Source: Oscillospiraceae bacterium (GTDB lineage Bacteria; Bacillota; Clostridia; Oscillospirales; Oscillospiraceae). Taken from it: 44,778 bases of DNA. Position 1 is the first letter of the stretch, and every line of letters begins with the position of its first letter. The stretch is taken from the NCBI GenBank assembly GCA_031261745.1, contig JAISJC010000051.1:1-44778 (forward strand), in the 5' to 3' direction. The position numbers were made by a program, and so were the translations under genes. A model generated the notes under the pieces. It saw only the letters and a list, made by a program, of their open reading frames with translations, did not search any database and was not told the origin of the DNA. Positions 33,704-43,044 of this stretch are shown one piece after another.

Positions 33704-34216
33704 CTATCCGAACAGGTCGTGCAGCAGTTCGCGCACCTGCTCTCCGGTAACGCCGACATTCGCCGCCGCATCAATGCGCCTGTCTCCGCTCACAAAGGTC
33801 GGCACAGCCCATACTTTTTGAGTTTCATACGCATAATCGTTTGCGGCAAGCTGCGCCTGCGCGTAGATTCCGTTTTGCAGTGCCGCCTTGAAAGCCGCGG
33901 CGTCCAGACCGGTCTCCGCCGCGCACTGAGTCAAAACTTCAATGTCCTCAAAACCCCGGCGGTCGTCCCCCGCCAACTTAAACAGCCGCGCCGCATACGC
34001 GTATTCGTCGCCGCCGACAGCTTTTACGAACAATCCGCCCTGCACCGCCAGGTCAACATACGGACGGTGTTCCGGTTCCTCATTTCTGGGGTGCGCTTCC
34101 ACGGGTAACAACTCAATTTGCGCGTTCGGAAACTCAGGCAGCAGTTCCGTCAGGTAGCCGTAACCTGCTTTGCAGAACGGGCAGGTGTAGTCGAAAAAGA
34201 CCTCAATCTTTGCCAT
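33704..34216 (-). CDS. DsbA-like thiol oxidoreductase (FrnE/HCCA-isomerase type)
   Basis: The 170-residue product has a thioredoxin-fold DsbA domain with a CPFC active site (Cys12, Cys15) in EVFFDYTCPFCKAGYG and the cis-Pro segment KVWAVPTFVSGDRR near the C-terminus. No signal peptide is present, so it acts in the cytoplasm, as FrnE-type proteins do. It neighbours the methionine sulfoxide reductase gene, which suggests a shared oxidative-stress role, but each has its own ribosome binding site and this one has its own promoter. Confidence 0.88.
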   Translation of the reverse strand: MAKIEVFFDYTCPFCKAGYGYLTELLPEFPNAQIELLPVEAHPRNEEPEHRPYVDLAVQGGLFVKAVGGDEYAYAARLFKLAGDDRRGFEDIEVLTQCAAETGLDAAAFKAALQNGIYAQAQLAANDYAYETQKVWAVPTFVSGDRRIDAAANVGVTGEQVRELLHDLFG

Positions 34217-34247
34217 AGCGTTATGTCCTCCTTGGTGTTTTCTTTAT

Positions 34248-34276
34248 ATTCTACACTAAATTTCGACATAATGCAA
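34248..34276 (-). promoter_or_regulatory. Promoter of the DsbA-like gene
   Basis: TTGCAT (34271-34276) - 17 bases - TAGAAT (34248-34253) on the minus strand. Confidence 0.7.
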
Positions 34277-34288
34277 CACGCTCCCCGA

Positions 34289-35227
34289 TTATTGTATCAG
34301 CGGCAGGTATTCGCCGTAACCCTCGCGCTCCATATCCCCCTGCGGAACGAACCGAAGCGACGCACTGTTTATGCAGTACCGCAGGCCGCCGAGTTCCGGC
34401 AAACCGTCGTCAAAAACGTGTCCGAGGTGCGCGCCCGACTGCGCGGAGCGCACTTCCGTCCGCACTCGTCCGTACGAACTGTCCGGCAGTGTTTTCAGCA
34501 ACGCGCCGTCAATCGGCTTTGCGAACGCCGGCCATCCGCAGCCGGATTCAAATTTGTCTGTCGATACAAACAGCGGCGTACCGCTTACAATGTCAACGTA
34601 AATTCCCGCCTTAAAGTTATCAAAATATTCGTTTTGGAACGGCGGCTCCGTCGCGCCGTTTATTGCGACCTCAAACTGCATCGGCGTCAGCCTTTCGCGC
34701 AGTTCCTCCGCGCTGTGCGTCCGCGCGGAACCCGCGTTGCGGGCGCGTTCAAATTTCGACTGCGGGATATGGCAGTAGCCGTTCGGGTTCTTGTCCAAAT
34801 AATCCTGATGATACTCCTCAGCGACATAGAAATTCCACAGCTGCTCGCATTCAACGGCGACGGGTGCGGTCAGGCTCTCCCCAAGCAGCACGAGCCACCC
34901 GCGAATAATCGCCGCGTCGGCCTCGTCCGTATAGTAAACGCCCGTGCGGTACTGCGTTCCGACGTCGCCGCCCTGACGATTTACGGAAGTCGGGTCAATG
35001 ACTTCGGCGTACAAATCCAAAAGCCGCGTGAGCGGCAGGACTTTTTCGTCATACGTCACCTCAACCGTCTCCGCGTGTCCCGTGCCGCGCCTGCACACAT
35101 CCTCATACGACGGGTTTTCTGTATTTCCGTTCGCGTAGCCGACCGAGGTATTGACCACGCCCGGTATGAGCGCGATGTATTTTTCCACTCCCCAGAAGCA
35201 GCCGCCCGCGAGATATATTATTTTCAT
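34289..35227 (-). CDS. msrAB: Bifunctional methionine sulfoxide reductase A/B
   Basis: From ATG 35227 (AAGGAG upstream) the product has 312 residues. The N-terminal half is MsrA, with catalytic Cys10 in [11 protein letters not shown] and [10 protein letters not shown]; it reduces the S-sulfoxide. The C-terminal half is MsrB, with [22 protein letters not shown] and catalytic Cys in [11 protein letters not shown]; it reduces the R-sulfoxide. The MsrB half lacks the usual CxxC zinc pairs. There is no signal peptide, so it acts in the cytoplasm. The longer upstream frame runs back through a terminator and is rejected. Confidence 0.95.
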   Translation of the reverse strand: MKIIYLAGGCFWGVEKYIALIPGVVNTSVGYANGNTENPSYEDVCRRGTGHAETVEVTYDEKVLPLTRLLDLYAEVIDPTSVNRQGGDVGTQYRTGVYYTDEADAAIIRGWLVLLGESLTAPVAVECEQLWNFYVAEEYHQDYLDKNPNGYCHIPQSKFERARNAGSARTHSAEELRERLTPMQFEVAINGATEPPFQNEYFDNFKAGIYVDIVSGTPLFVSTDKFESGCGWPAFAKPIDGALLKTLPDSSYGRVRTEVRSAQSGAHLGHVFDDGLPELGGLRYCINSASLRFVPQGDMEREGYGEYLPLIQ

Positions 35228-35262
35228 TTGTGTTCTCCTTATGTTTCTCAATTTCAAAACGA

Positions 35263-35304
35263 CGCACACTAAGCAAATCAAATTACTGATTTACTTAGTG
35301 TGCG
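35263..35304 (-). terminator. Terminator of the molybdenum hydroxylase operon
   Basis: CGCACACTAAG / CTTAGTGTGCG with an inner AAATCA/TGATTT stem, followed on the minus strand by TCGTTTT. It lies between the FAD subunit gene and msrAB. Confidence 0.8.
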
Positions 35305-35330
35305 TTAAGTTGATGAAAATATGCCGCAAC

Positions 35331-36305
35331 TTACAGCGCAAGCAGTTCCCTTTTTACAAGGGTTTTAATCAGCGGGACCTTGTACGCGTTCGCCTCAAAG
35401 GGCTTGGCTCCCTCTGCCGCTGCATCCCCCGCCTGTTCGGCAAGCTCCTCCGTTATCTCGCGACCGTTCAGCAGGGCTTCGGCCTTAGCCGCGACGTACG
35501 GAACGGGCGCGACGCCGCCGAGGCATATGCGGTAATTGTTCTTATTATCGACCGATATGGCGAGGTTTATCACGGGAAAATCAATGCTCTTCCGAAAAGC
35601 GAAGCGTTTATAACGGTTTTTTCGCGCGGTCTCCGGAATCGGTATCTGAATCTCGGTCAAAATCTCACCGCAATTGAGTACGGTCGCGTTCATCACGCCG
35701 ACGCCGAAGAAATCCGCCGCGTCGATTAGCCTTTCGGTCGTTTGGAATTTCGCGCCGAGAACCGTCAGCACCGGCGCAAGCTCCCCCTGATTCACGGCTA
35801 TGCACGTCCGCTTTTCTCCCGAAGCCGTTTCAAAGGTCGCGCCGCCGAAAACCGAGTGATACCTGTTATCGCCGGTGAAAGCAAAGCACCGCTCGCCGCC
35901 CTTACGGGCGCAGTCGAACCTGTTATTCAGCTTTCTGAAATACCAGCAGCGCGGGAGCTGACAGAGGTTCCCGCCGATTGTCGTCGTTTCCCGAAGCGCG
36001 GGAGACGACGCTTTCCCCGCCGCCTGAGCGAGAATGTCGAAGTTTTCCGCCGTTATTGTGCTGCGGGCAATATCTGCAAGCGTGGTGAGCGCGCCGATTT
36101 TCAGTGTGCCGTCGTCCGATTTGATGTAATCCAAATCCGGAACGGACTTGATATTAATCACGGTCTTGGGATACTCGTGAAATATATCATCTTTAAGCGC
36201 ACTGAGCAGGTCTCCGCCGCCCGCTATGGCTACCGCGCCGCCCTTTTTTAGTGCGTCGGAAACCTCGTCGAGCGTATTCGCGTTTATATGGTTAAAAGGT
36301 CTCAT
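35331..36305 (-). CDS. Molybdenum hydroxylase FAD-binding subunit
   Basis: The 324-residue medium subunit carries FAD, with AIAGGGDLLSALKDD near the start and ETTTIGGNLCQLPRC in the middle. Four cysteines close to that loop (Cys115, 120, 132, 140) match the insertion that binds an extra [4Fe-4S] cluster in the beta subunit of 4-hydroxybenzoyl-CoA reductase. Ordinary xanthine dehydrogenases lack it. The subunit passes electrons between the [2Fe-2S] subunit and the external carrier. It is the last gene of the operon, 13 nt after the large subunit. Confidence 0.9.
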   Translation of the reverse strand: MRPFNHINANTLDEVSDALKKGGAVAIAGGGDLLSALKDDIFHEYPKTVINIKSVPDLDYIKSDDGTLKIGALTTLADIARSTITAENFDILAQAAGKASSPALRETTTIGGNLCQLPRCWYFRKLNNRFDCARKGGERCFAFTGDNRYHSVFGGATFETASGEKRTCIAVNQGELAPVLTVLGAKFQTTERLIDAADFFGVGVMNATVLNCGEILTEIQIPIPETARKNRYKRFAFRKSIDFPVINLAISVDNKNNYRICLGGVAPVPYVAAKAEALLNGREITEELAEQAGDAAAEGAKPFEANAYKVPLIKTLVKRELLAL

Positions 36306-36318
36306 AGTGCCTCCTTAC

Positions 36319-38712
36319 CTAACATTTACCCAGTGCTTTCAGCACCCTGTCCGGCGTCGCGGGCGGGTCAATCCATACGCCGGTGGCGTTGTATATGGCC
36401 GTTATAATCAAATGTGAATTCGCGAGCGAGTGGCTGATACCCGACGCGCCGTATGCCGCGTTGCCGGAACGCAACTCTAAGATTTCTTTGTTTACGACAG
36501 GCACATCCAGCGTCGTCGGCTTTCTGTAATCTATCATATTCCCGTTGAGCTTGACGCCGGTTTCGGGATCCAGAATGTACTCCTCCAAGAGCTGGCAGCC
36601 CATCGAGAAGAACACCGCCTGGTCTATCTGACTCTCCAAAGAGGTGCGGCGTATTACTTTGCCGGGGTCGGCAACGATGCCGTATTTCAGTATCTCGACC
36701 TCGCCGGTTCCGTCGTCAACGGCAACCTCGCACCACGAGGTATTCATCGTGTCGAGAACGCGGCCGAAGCCCGTTGTCCACGCCGATTTGGGCGAGCCGC
36801 CGCCGTAATCGGCCGTAATGGTTTCGGAGGTCGCCTGCGCGAACGGAACGAACTTGGACGGGTCTGACTTGACAAAAACCTTGCCGTCCATAATGTCCAA
36901 ATCCTCGGCGGCATAGCCCATTAACGGACTCGGCATTTTCGAAAAGACGAACGGACCGAAACCCGAAGTCGTCTGCTGCGCCTCCTTTGCGGCGGATTCG
37001 AGTATCCGCGCTTTGAGCAGATTGGCGCATTCCTTGACGATCCAGCCCTGACCTGTTACGCCGTCGGAGCCTCCGGCCTCGTCGGTGTGCTTCGCGCGGT
37101 AATCGTAGTCAACGGAAATATCGTCGAATTCAAGCCCCAGTTCCTCTGCGATTATCATCGTAAAGCATTCCGTACCGAACCAGCCCGCAATCGGACCCTG
37201 CGTCGGGAAATGCACCACGCCGTCCCTGTATTCGAGCTTGCAGAAATAACTCAGCATAGCGTGGCGCGGGCACATCTGATAGCGGAAAGACGTCCCGTGC
37301 AGCCGCCCGTCGGGAAGCCGCTTTGTGCCTGCGGGGTGCCACTCCCAATCCATCAGCTTTTTGCCCTCTTCAAGGCACGCCTCAAAGCTCGGAACAGGCC
37401 GCGTGTCTTTCTGCGAGTCCGGTCCGTGGAGGTTGAGCTTTGCCAGCTCCACCGGATCTTTGCCCAGCTTTTCCGCGAGTATTGCAAGTCCCACGGTAAT
37501 CGCGTCCCAGTTGTACGGCACGAACTGGCCGCAGGTGTGCATAAAACCGCGGTTCGAGTCAACGATTGTATACTTTTGGGAGATATTTTCGCACTTCAAC
37601 GTGTAATAGCTGTCGTAGTCGCGGTCGTACACCGTACCCATTTCAGAGGAAGCGGGCGCGCCGTGGTCGGCAATGCTGTTGTCCTCCACAGCCGTTATCA
37701 GACCGTCTTTGGTGACGCCGAGTTTCAGGTGCAATAACCGCTCGTTTACGCACATATCAAAGGTTTCCTCGCGGGTGTTACAGCACCGCACCGGTCTGCC
37801 GAGCCGCTTGCTCAAAAGCGGCGTAATCTCCTGCGACATTCGCAGACCCCAGTCGCAATACTTGCCCCCCTGGAACAGCCCCTCCTGGACAACATTGTCG
37901 TCGGGCAAGCCGTACATAGTGGCGATTGCACCTCTGCGCTGAACCGCGCCCTCGATATGGAGGCTCTTCTCCGGTCCGCTGTACATATCGTCAAACCACC
38001 ACGCGACCGAAGCCGGCGGATTCGGAAGCAGCGACACGACGGCGTGAAGATTCACGTCGTATTCCAGAATGAAGTCCGCCTGCGCCCAGCCCGCCTCCAT
38101 ATCGCCGTCAATCTTGTTGGTCCAGCTCACATTGCCCACCTTGCGCGGGTCCTCCGGGTAGTGGAGATTCAAAATGCTGTGTCCGTCAACGGTGGTCATA
38201 CCGGGTCCGTAGGTGTCGGATTCGTCCCATTCGGGTCCGCGTATCGTCGGGAAGTCCGGGTCAAGACCTTGATTTTTCAAATCAATAATAAACGGCAACT
38301 GCTCCCACTCTATTTTCAGTGCGTGCAGTGCTTCGTCGCACAAATCCTCGCTTTCGGCGATGACAACCGCGCCGACCTCGACGCCCTCATAGTGCGCCTC
38401 GTTCATAAGATATGTCGGCCGCTTCCCGCCGATGGGATTCTGTCCGATTTCCTTAAAAATCGGGTCGTCCCACAGCACTACATCCACGACGCCGGGGATT
38501 GCGAGAGCCGCCGCGGCGTCAATGCCGAGTACCCTCGCGTGCGCGTACGGACTTCGCAGCATTTTTGCGAACAGCATATTTGGCACAACAAAATCCGCAC
38601 CGAATTTCGCTATGCCGGTTGCCATCGCGTATGAGGTCAGGCCGGGTATGTTGGGCTTGCCGACAACCCTGAAATTCTCACGCAGGCCGTTTGCTCCGGT
38701 ATAATCAGGCAT
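36319..38712 (-). CDS. Molybdenum hydroxylase large (molybdopterin) subunit
   Basis: With ATG 38712 the product has 797 residues and belongs to the xanthine dehydrogenase / aldehyde oxidoreductase family. Recognisable parts are the N-terminal LRSPYAHARVLGID and the cofactor-binding segments EGLFQGGKYCDWGLRMSQE, SDGVTGQGWIVKE and YGASGISHS. It hydroxylates or oxidises an N-heterocycle, aldehyde or aromatic CoA ester. The substrate cannot be decided, as the usual substrate-binding Arg/Glu positions need an alignment. The start overlaps the [2Fe-2S] gene by 8 nt. Confidence 0.92.
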   Translation of the reverse strand: MPDYTGANGLRENFRVVGKPNIPGLTSYAMATGIAKFGADFVVPNMLFAKMLRSPYAHARVLGIDAAAALAIPGVVDVVLWDDPIFKEIGQNPIGGKRPTYLMNEAHYEGVEVGAVVIAESEDLCDEALHALKIEWEQLPFIIDLKNQGLDPDFPTIRGPEWDESDTYGPGMTTVDGHSILNLHYPEDPRKVGNVSWTNKIDGDMEAGWAQADFILEYDVNLHAVVSLLPNPPASVAWWFDDMYSGPEKSLHIEGAVQRRGAIATMYGLPDDNVVQEGLFQGGKYCDWGLRMSQEITPLLSKRLGRPVRCCNTREETFDMCVNERLLHLKLGVTKDGLITAVEDNSIADHGAPASSEMGTVYDRDYDSYYTLKCENISQKYTIVDSNRGFMHTCGQFVPYNWDAITVGLAILAEKLGKDPVELAKLNLHGPDSQKDTRPVPSFEACLEEGKKLMDWEWHPAGTKRLPDGRLHGTSFRYQMCPRHAMLSYFCKLEYRDGVVHFPTQGPIAGWFGTECFTMIIAEELGLEFDDISVDYDYRAKHTDEAGGSDGVTGQGWIVKECANLLKARILESAAKEAQQTTSGFGPFVFSKMPSPLMGYAAEDLDIMDGKVFVKSDPSKFVPFAQATSETITADYGGGSPKSAWTTGFGRVLDTMNTSWCEVAVDDGTGEVEILKYGIVADPGKVIRRTSLESQIDQAVFFSMGCQLLEEYILDPETGVKLNGNMIDYRKPTTLDVPVVNKEILELRSGNAAYGASGISHSLANSHLIITAIYNATGVWIDPPATPDRVLKALGKC

Positions 38713-39367
38713 TGAAGGCACCACCTTCCGCCATAACCCTCACAGCCTCCGTAATCGCCTGGGAATGGCGGGGCTGCGTTCCGCAAATGCAAATATTTCC
38801 GCTCAGTGCCTCGTTAATCTCGTTTTCGGTCGGGTTGGGATTTCTGTCCAAGAGAACCTTCGCCGCAACCAAAAAGCCCGGCGTACAGTAGCCGCACTGC
38901 ATCGCGTCCCACTTGCAGTACGCGTCAATAAGCGGTTTCCACTTCGGAATGACCGCAATGCCCTCTACGGTCTGGATTACCTTGCCCTCACATTCGGCGG
39001 CAAGAATATTGCACGACAGCGTCGCCTTTCCGTCCATAATCACGGTGCAGGAGCCGCAGGCTCCCCTGTCGCACATCTGCTTCGCGCCTATCAAACCGAG
39101 ATGAAACTGCAAAACCTGTTTCAGCGTCAGATGCGGCTCAATTATCAACGTACACATCTTCCCGTTCACGTTAAGCGTCACAACAACGGGAGCCACAATG
39201 CCGGGATGTTCCGCGGCGTAATGGTCAATCAGCTCGGCATAGCTCAGGCCTTGCCACCGGCAAATCGGACAGCGGATTGATTTGGGCTGCACAGGCATAG
39301 CCGCAATCATTGCCGCGGCCTGCTCGCTGGCGGATTTCAGAGTCGTTCCCACTCGTTGGGTCTCCAT
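38705..39367 (-). CDS. Molybdenum hydroxylase [2Fe-2S] subunit with N-terminal zinc-finger-like extension
   Basis: The 220-residue product has the two expected [2Fe-2S] sites: Cys99, 104, 107, 119 (plant type, CDRGACGSC) and Cys158, 161, 193, 195 (QCGYCTPG and NICICGT). Family members are about 155-165 residues, so some 58 N-terminal residues are extra. They contain Cys33-x2-Cys36-x12-His49-x4-His54, a C2H2 zinc-finger pattern in the segment CPICRWQGLSYAELIDHYAA. The ATG at 39367 follows AAGGAGG. It is the first gene of the operon, with a near-consensus promoter at 39456-39484. Confidence 0.92.
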   Translation of the reverse strand: METQRVGTTLKSASEQAAAMIAAMPVQPKSIRCPICRWQGLSYAELIDHYAAEHPGIVAPVVVTLNVNGKMCTLIIEPHLTLKQVLQFHLGLIGAKQMCDRGACGSCTVIMDGKATLSCNILAAECEGKVIQTVEGIAVIPKWKPLIDAYCKWDAMQCGYCTPGFLVAAKVLLDRNPNPTENEINEALSGNICICGTQPRHSQAITEAVRVMAEGGAFNA

Positions 39368-39455
39368 ACTGTCGTTCCCTCCTTTATAATCGCAAACGGC
39401 GCATTATTGTCAACACTTTCACCAAATTTCGAGCGTCAGTTCCGGTGTTTTTTGT

Positions 39456-39484
39456 ATTATACACCAATCAGGCGTATTCGTCAA
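39456..39484 (-). promoter_or_regulatory. Promoter of the molybdenum hydroxylase operon
   Basis: TTGACG (39479-39484) - 17 bases - TATAAT (39456-39461) on the minus strand. A second TTGACA nearer the gene leaves no room for a leader. Confidence 0.8.
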
Positions 39485-39490
39485 GCTCTA

Positions 39491-40714
39491 TTATGTTTTG
39501 TTGTCCGCTTCGCGCATTTTGCGGTCAAGGGCGAAAATCAGCGTAATCACAAGCATTGCCGCGCCCGTGATGATGAATTCCAGCGACAGCCCGATAACGT
39601 CCGCGAGAGGCCCGAAAATGAGCAGGCTGATCGGCATTCCGAGCGTGTTAATCATCGTGCTTATACTCATCACGCGTCCGAGGTATTCGTTGTCCACGTT
39701 CTCCTGTAAAATCACCGTCATCGGCGTGTTGAACAGCGGCATTGACACGCCGACGAGAACTGAAAATCCGAGGAATATCCAGAAGTTCGGCACAATGCCG
39801 TAGGCGATTGTCGCTACGCTCATTGCGGCGCAGCCGAGCGCGACGGTCTTAATGCGATTTTTGAAGCCGCCCCAGGTCATCATAAGCACGCTGCCGCATA
39901 TCATTCCGACGGCGAAGAGTCCGTCGTTGACCGCGAGCCGCCAAGCGTCCGCGCCGAATTTCTGCGTGATAATCAGCGAGAACAGAATCCCGACCGGCGC
40001 AATCAGCACCACAAGCGGAACCATATAGAGGAAAATCCGCCCGACGAAACGGTGCTTCGCGATATACCCGAATCCGAGTTTCAACTCGGCGAGATACGCG
40101 GGTTTTCCGCCGTCTTCCTCGTCCCGTGAACGCACCTGCTTCTCCGACTTCACGAAGAAACCCAGCACGAATATCGCGAGCGCGGCCGTCACCACGTCCA
40201 CAGCGAATGTGATTTCTATCGGGAAAATGCTGATTAAGAGTCCGCCGAGCGCGGGGGAAACGAGCATCATCGCGCTCTGCGCGGAGCTGTTTATCGCGTT
40301 TACGCGCATAAGGTGCTTCGGCGGGACGAGCTGCGGCAAAAACGCGCCGACTGCGGGTTGCTGCACTCCCTGCCCAAGGCCGCGAACCGCCATCGCGCCG
40401 ATTATCACCCAGACGCTGCCGTAGCCGAGGCGGAACGCGATTACGAGCGCGAGCGTCGCGAGGGCGACAATGCCGTCCGACAGCATAATGATTCTCTTAC
40501 GGTCATAGCGGTCCGCCCACACGCCCGCAAAAGGCGACACGAGAAACGTCGGCAGAAATCCCGCGACCATTGCGACCGTCATCATCGTCGCGCTGCCGGT
40601 TTCGAGCGTTATGTACCAGAACACGACGCACTGCGCGAGCGAGGAACCGAACAGCGAAATAATCTGACTCGCGAGGTAAAGGACTATGTTGCGCTTCGAG
40701 AAATTCTCCTGCAT
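39491..40714 (-). CDS. MFS efflux transporter
   Basis: From ATG 40714 (GGAGGG upstream) the product has 407 residues and about 12 membrane spans. It belongs to the MFS subgroup that holds MefA-like macrolide pumps and enterobactin exporters: SQIISLFGSSLAQCVVFWYI, then GVWADRYDRKRIIMLSDG, the conserved loop between spans 2 and 3. The gene overlaps the MarR-family gene stop (TAATG), and the pairing suggests a repressor-controlled drug pump. The exported compound is unknown. Confidence 0.9.
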   Translation of the reverse strand: MQENFSKRNIVLYLASQIISLFGSSLAQCVVFWYITLETGSATMMTVAMVAGFLPTFLVSPFAGVWADRYDRKRIIMLSDGIVALATLALVIAFRLGYGSVWVIIGAMAVRGLGQGVQQPAVGAFLPQLVPPKHLMRVNAINSSAQSAMMLVSPALGGLLISIFPIEITFAVDVVTAALAIFVLGFFVKSEKQVRSRDEEDGGKPAYLAELKLGFGYIAKHRFVGRIFLYMVPLVVLIAPVGILFSLIITQKFGADAWRLAVNDGLFAVGMICGSVLMMTWGGFKNRIKTVALGCAAMSVATIAYGIVPNFWIFLGFSVLVGVSMPLFNTPMTVILQENVDNEYLGRVMSISTMINTLGMPISLLIFGPLADVIGLSLEFIITGAAMLVITLIFALDRKMREADNKT

Positions 40715-41142
40715 TAATTTTCCCTCCATTTATAATCTGCCACGGTGCCGAGCATCTGCGAAAACAGCGCGACCTCTTGCTCCGAGTACTTTGCACGCAG
40801 TTCGCGCTCCATATCGTCGCTCATTTCGTTGAACATTTCGTAGACCTCGGCGATTTTCGGCGTCAGCGTCAGATGGAATACGCGTCCGTCGTCCCGGCTC
40901 TGCGTCCTTTCAACAAATCCGTGTTTTACGAGTTCGTTGACTTTGAGCGTTGCGCCGGATTTTGTAATCTGCATCAGCTCTGAAAGGCGCGAAACCGTGC
41001 AGCTCTCAACGCTCGCTATGACATTGAGGTAGAGCATACTGTGGTATGAGATACCCAGCGTATAATCGGAAACATTCAGCATTTTCAGCTCGCTGATAGA
41101 CGCGCGGAAATAGAAATAACGCATTGCGTCGGAAAATGTCAT
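40714..41142 (-). CDS. MarR-family transcriptional regulator
   Basis: A 142-residue winged-helix protein. The DNA-binding part runs from VSRLSELMQITKSGATLKVNELVKHG (recognition helix) to the wing FVERTQSRDDGRVFHLTLTP. Such repressors leave DNA on binding a small phenolic or drug-like ligand. It is translated together with the MFS gene and has a palindrome between its own -10 and ribosome binding site, which suggests autorepression. Confidence 0.9.
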   Translation of the reverse strand: MTFSDAMRYFYFRASISELKMLNVSDYTLGISYHSMLYLNVIASVESCTVSRLSELMQITKSGATLKVNELVKHGFVERTQSRDDGRVFHLTLTPKIAEVYEMFNEMSDDMERELRAKYSEQEVALFSQMLGTVADYKWREN

Positions 41143-41164
41143 CTTCGCCCTCCTGTTTTTTATA

Positions 41165-41194
41165 GTTAATCCGAATTATATAAATTCACTTAAC
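41165..41194. promoter_or_regulatory. Probable MarR operator
   Basis: An imperfect palindrome GTTAA-tcc-GAATT-atata-AATTC-ac-TTAAC on the plus strand lies between the -10 element and the start of the MarR-family gene, where a repressor would block transcription of both genes. Confidence 0.6.
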
Positions 41195-41195
41195 C

Positions 41196-41224
41196 AATAT
41201 AGCTTAACGAATGCCGTTTGTCAA
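41196..41224 (-). promoter_or_regulatory. Promoter of the marR-MFS pair
   Basis: TTGACA (41219-41224) - 17 bases - TATATT (41196-41201) on the minus strand. Confidence 0.85.
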
Positions 41225-41265
41225 GTGATTTTTCACCTGACAAACGACACCCGCTGTCAAAAGGC

Positions 41266-42996
41266 TTATTCGCTGAGCAACCGCGCGAGAATCGTGTACG
41301 CGCAATAGGACCAGCTGCAACCGTTGTACATTCCCGCGCCACTCGTCGGGTCGAGGAAGAACGGGAAATTCGACGTGCGGAGGGCGTTGCAGTAGTTCTC
41401 CGCGGCTTTCCGCGCCGTGTCGCGGCGTTCGGAATCCCAAAGGCCCGTGCATATGAAGAGCATCGCCGGCGGCAGAATGCAGCCCACGCCGAACAGCGTC
41501 GGTGCGAAGTACTCGCTCGTCGTCTCCTCCGACGCGAGTCCCCACGGACTGAGGAATTTGCTCTCCAAGTCGTCCGCGAGCTTGTTCAGAATCTCGCGCG
41601 GCAGCCTGTCGCCGAGAACGGCGGGCAGATAATGCACGATATTCTGCGAAACGAGCTTTTCCCCCGTCGCCGGCACAAGCCCGACGAAATGCTCCCCGTC
41701 CCACAGCACGTCAATCATTAGTTTCAGCAAATCCGCGGATTTCTTATACCAAGCCGCCGATTCCGTTTCCGTCTTGCCGAGCAGTTTTGCCAAATCGCCA
41801 ACGGCTTCGTATAAAATCACGAGGTACGCGGCGGTGTCGGGCGACGTAATTTGCAGGTGATTGCGGAACAGCGAGCAGTTGTCCAAGCCTGTTTCGTCGC
41901 TGTGAATCAGCGACGGCAGCCCGTCCCCGTCGTCGTCGCGGCAGAGCAGGAACCAGTCCGCCCATTTGCCCATTCCGGCGTAGAGCTTTTCAATATTCTC
42001 ACGCGGACACTCCTTCAAGAGGTCGTGATTTTTCATCAGTTCCTTGACCGCCCAGCCGTGCATAGGCGGCTTGACCATAAGCGACTCGCACATCGCGTCG
42101 TCGTAGCTGTCCGTGAGCTGCCCGAACGGACCGGCGCGGTCAATCGGTCCGAGCAAAAGGCTGACGGCGAGGTCCGTGTGCTCCTGCAACGCGACGGCGT
42201 TCTGGCACATCTGCCACTGCGACGCCATAACGCCCGCGAACATCTGAATCATCGGGTATTTCGCGGTGCCGTACGGACTCGTCAGGAACGACCAGAGCAG
42301 GTATTCGCACTCCTCGCGCGTCTCCTCAAACGGCTCCGCAAACGCCGGCATTGCGTTGACAAAGCCGTCCCAGTCCGCCTGCATTGACGCTTTCGCCTCG
42401 GCGTAGGTCGGATAGCTCTCGCGGACTATGCCGCCGTAGGTGAATTCCTCCATTACGAGCGTGAATCCGCCGTCCGCGGCGGGGCGCGTCTGGCCGTAAA
42501 TATCGCCGCTCGCGAGCTTGCTCCACTCCCAGGGCGCAACGCCGTCGTTAAAATCGAAGGTCGAGCCGTTCAGCCCCTTGAACACGAACGCGCACGTCAG
42601 GCGGAAGAACGCCTCCCACGCGCCGTCCTTTTTCGGGTGGACGGTCTCGTGTTCAACCATCGTCTTTTCAAAGCGCAGACCCATACCCGCGTCGCCCTCC
42701 GCGAGCAATTTTGTCGTGTCCGCGAACGTGAAGCGCACGTCGCCGCGCTCCGTTTTGAGCGTAAGCTCCGCCGGGAATGCCTGAACGGTGAACGGGATTT
42801 TTTCGCCGTTGTACGTCGGGAAAATGTTGATCAGCCGGTTCTTTTCCGGTGCCATCGCTGCCATCCCGTGGCAGGTGCCGAGGTAGAACGAAGTGTCGCC
42901 GCCGGGAAATCCGAAGTTGAACAGCCCGAACCACGCGCCTGAACGCTTGAACATTTTTCCGTCTATGCTGACGGGTTTATTGTGTGTTGTTGCCAT
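41266..42996 (-). CDS. Alpha/alpha-barrel glycosidase-like protein
   Basis: A 576-residue protein without signal peptide. The C-terminal two thirds looks like the (alpha/alpha)6 barrel of GH63/GH37/debranching-type enzymes, with YPMIQMFAGVMASQWQM, PPMHGWAVKEL, WFLLCRDDDGDGLPSLIHSD and the GLASEETTSEYF region. The N-terminal 170 residues are probably a beta-sandwich. The D-D-D-G-D-G-L segment is typical of trehalase- and mannosyl-glycosidase-like barrels. The substrate is unknown. AAGGAG precedes ATG 42996. It appears to be the last chromosomal gene before the attachment-site-like tRNA fragment. Confidence 0.65.
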   Translation of the reverse strand: MATTHNKPVSIDGKMFKRSGAWFGLFNFGFPGGDTSFYLGTCHGMAAMAPEKNRLINIFPTYNGEKIPFTVQAFPAELTLKTERGDVRFTFADTTKLLAEGDAGMGLRFEKTMVEHETVHPKKDGAWEAFFRLTCAFVFKGLNGSTFDFNDGVAPWEWSKLASGDIYGQTRPAADGGFTLVMEEFTYGGIVRESYPTYAEAKASMQADWDGFVNAMPAFAEPFEETREECEYLLWSFLTSPYGTAKYPMIQMFAGVMASQWQMCQNAVALQEHTDLAVSLLLGPIDRAGPFGQLTDSYDDAMCESLMVKPPMHGWAVKELMKNHDLLKECPRENIEKLYAGMGKWADWFLLCRDDDGDGLPSLIHSDETGLDNCSLFRNHLQITSPDTAAYLVILYEAVGDLAKLLGKTETESAAWYKKSADLLKLMIDVLWDGEHFVGLVPATGEKLVSQNIVHYLPAVLGDRLPREILNKLADDLESKFLSPWGLASEETTSEYFAPTLFGVGCILPPAMLFICTGLWDSERRDTARKAAENYCNALRTSNFPFFLDPTSGAGMYNGCSWSYCAYTILARLLSE

Positions 42997-43044
42997 ATCG
43001 CCGCTCCTTTATTGTTTTTGTGTCCACTGTTAAATAAAATTTTT

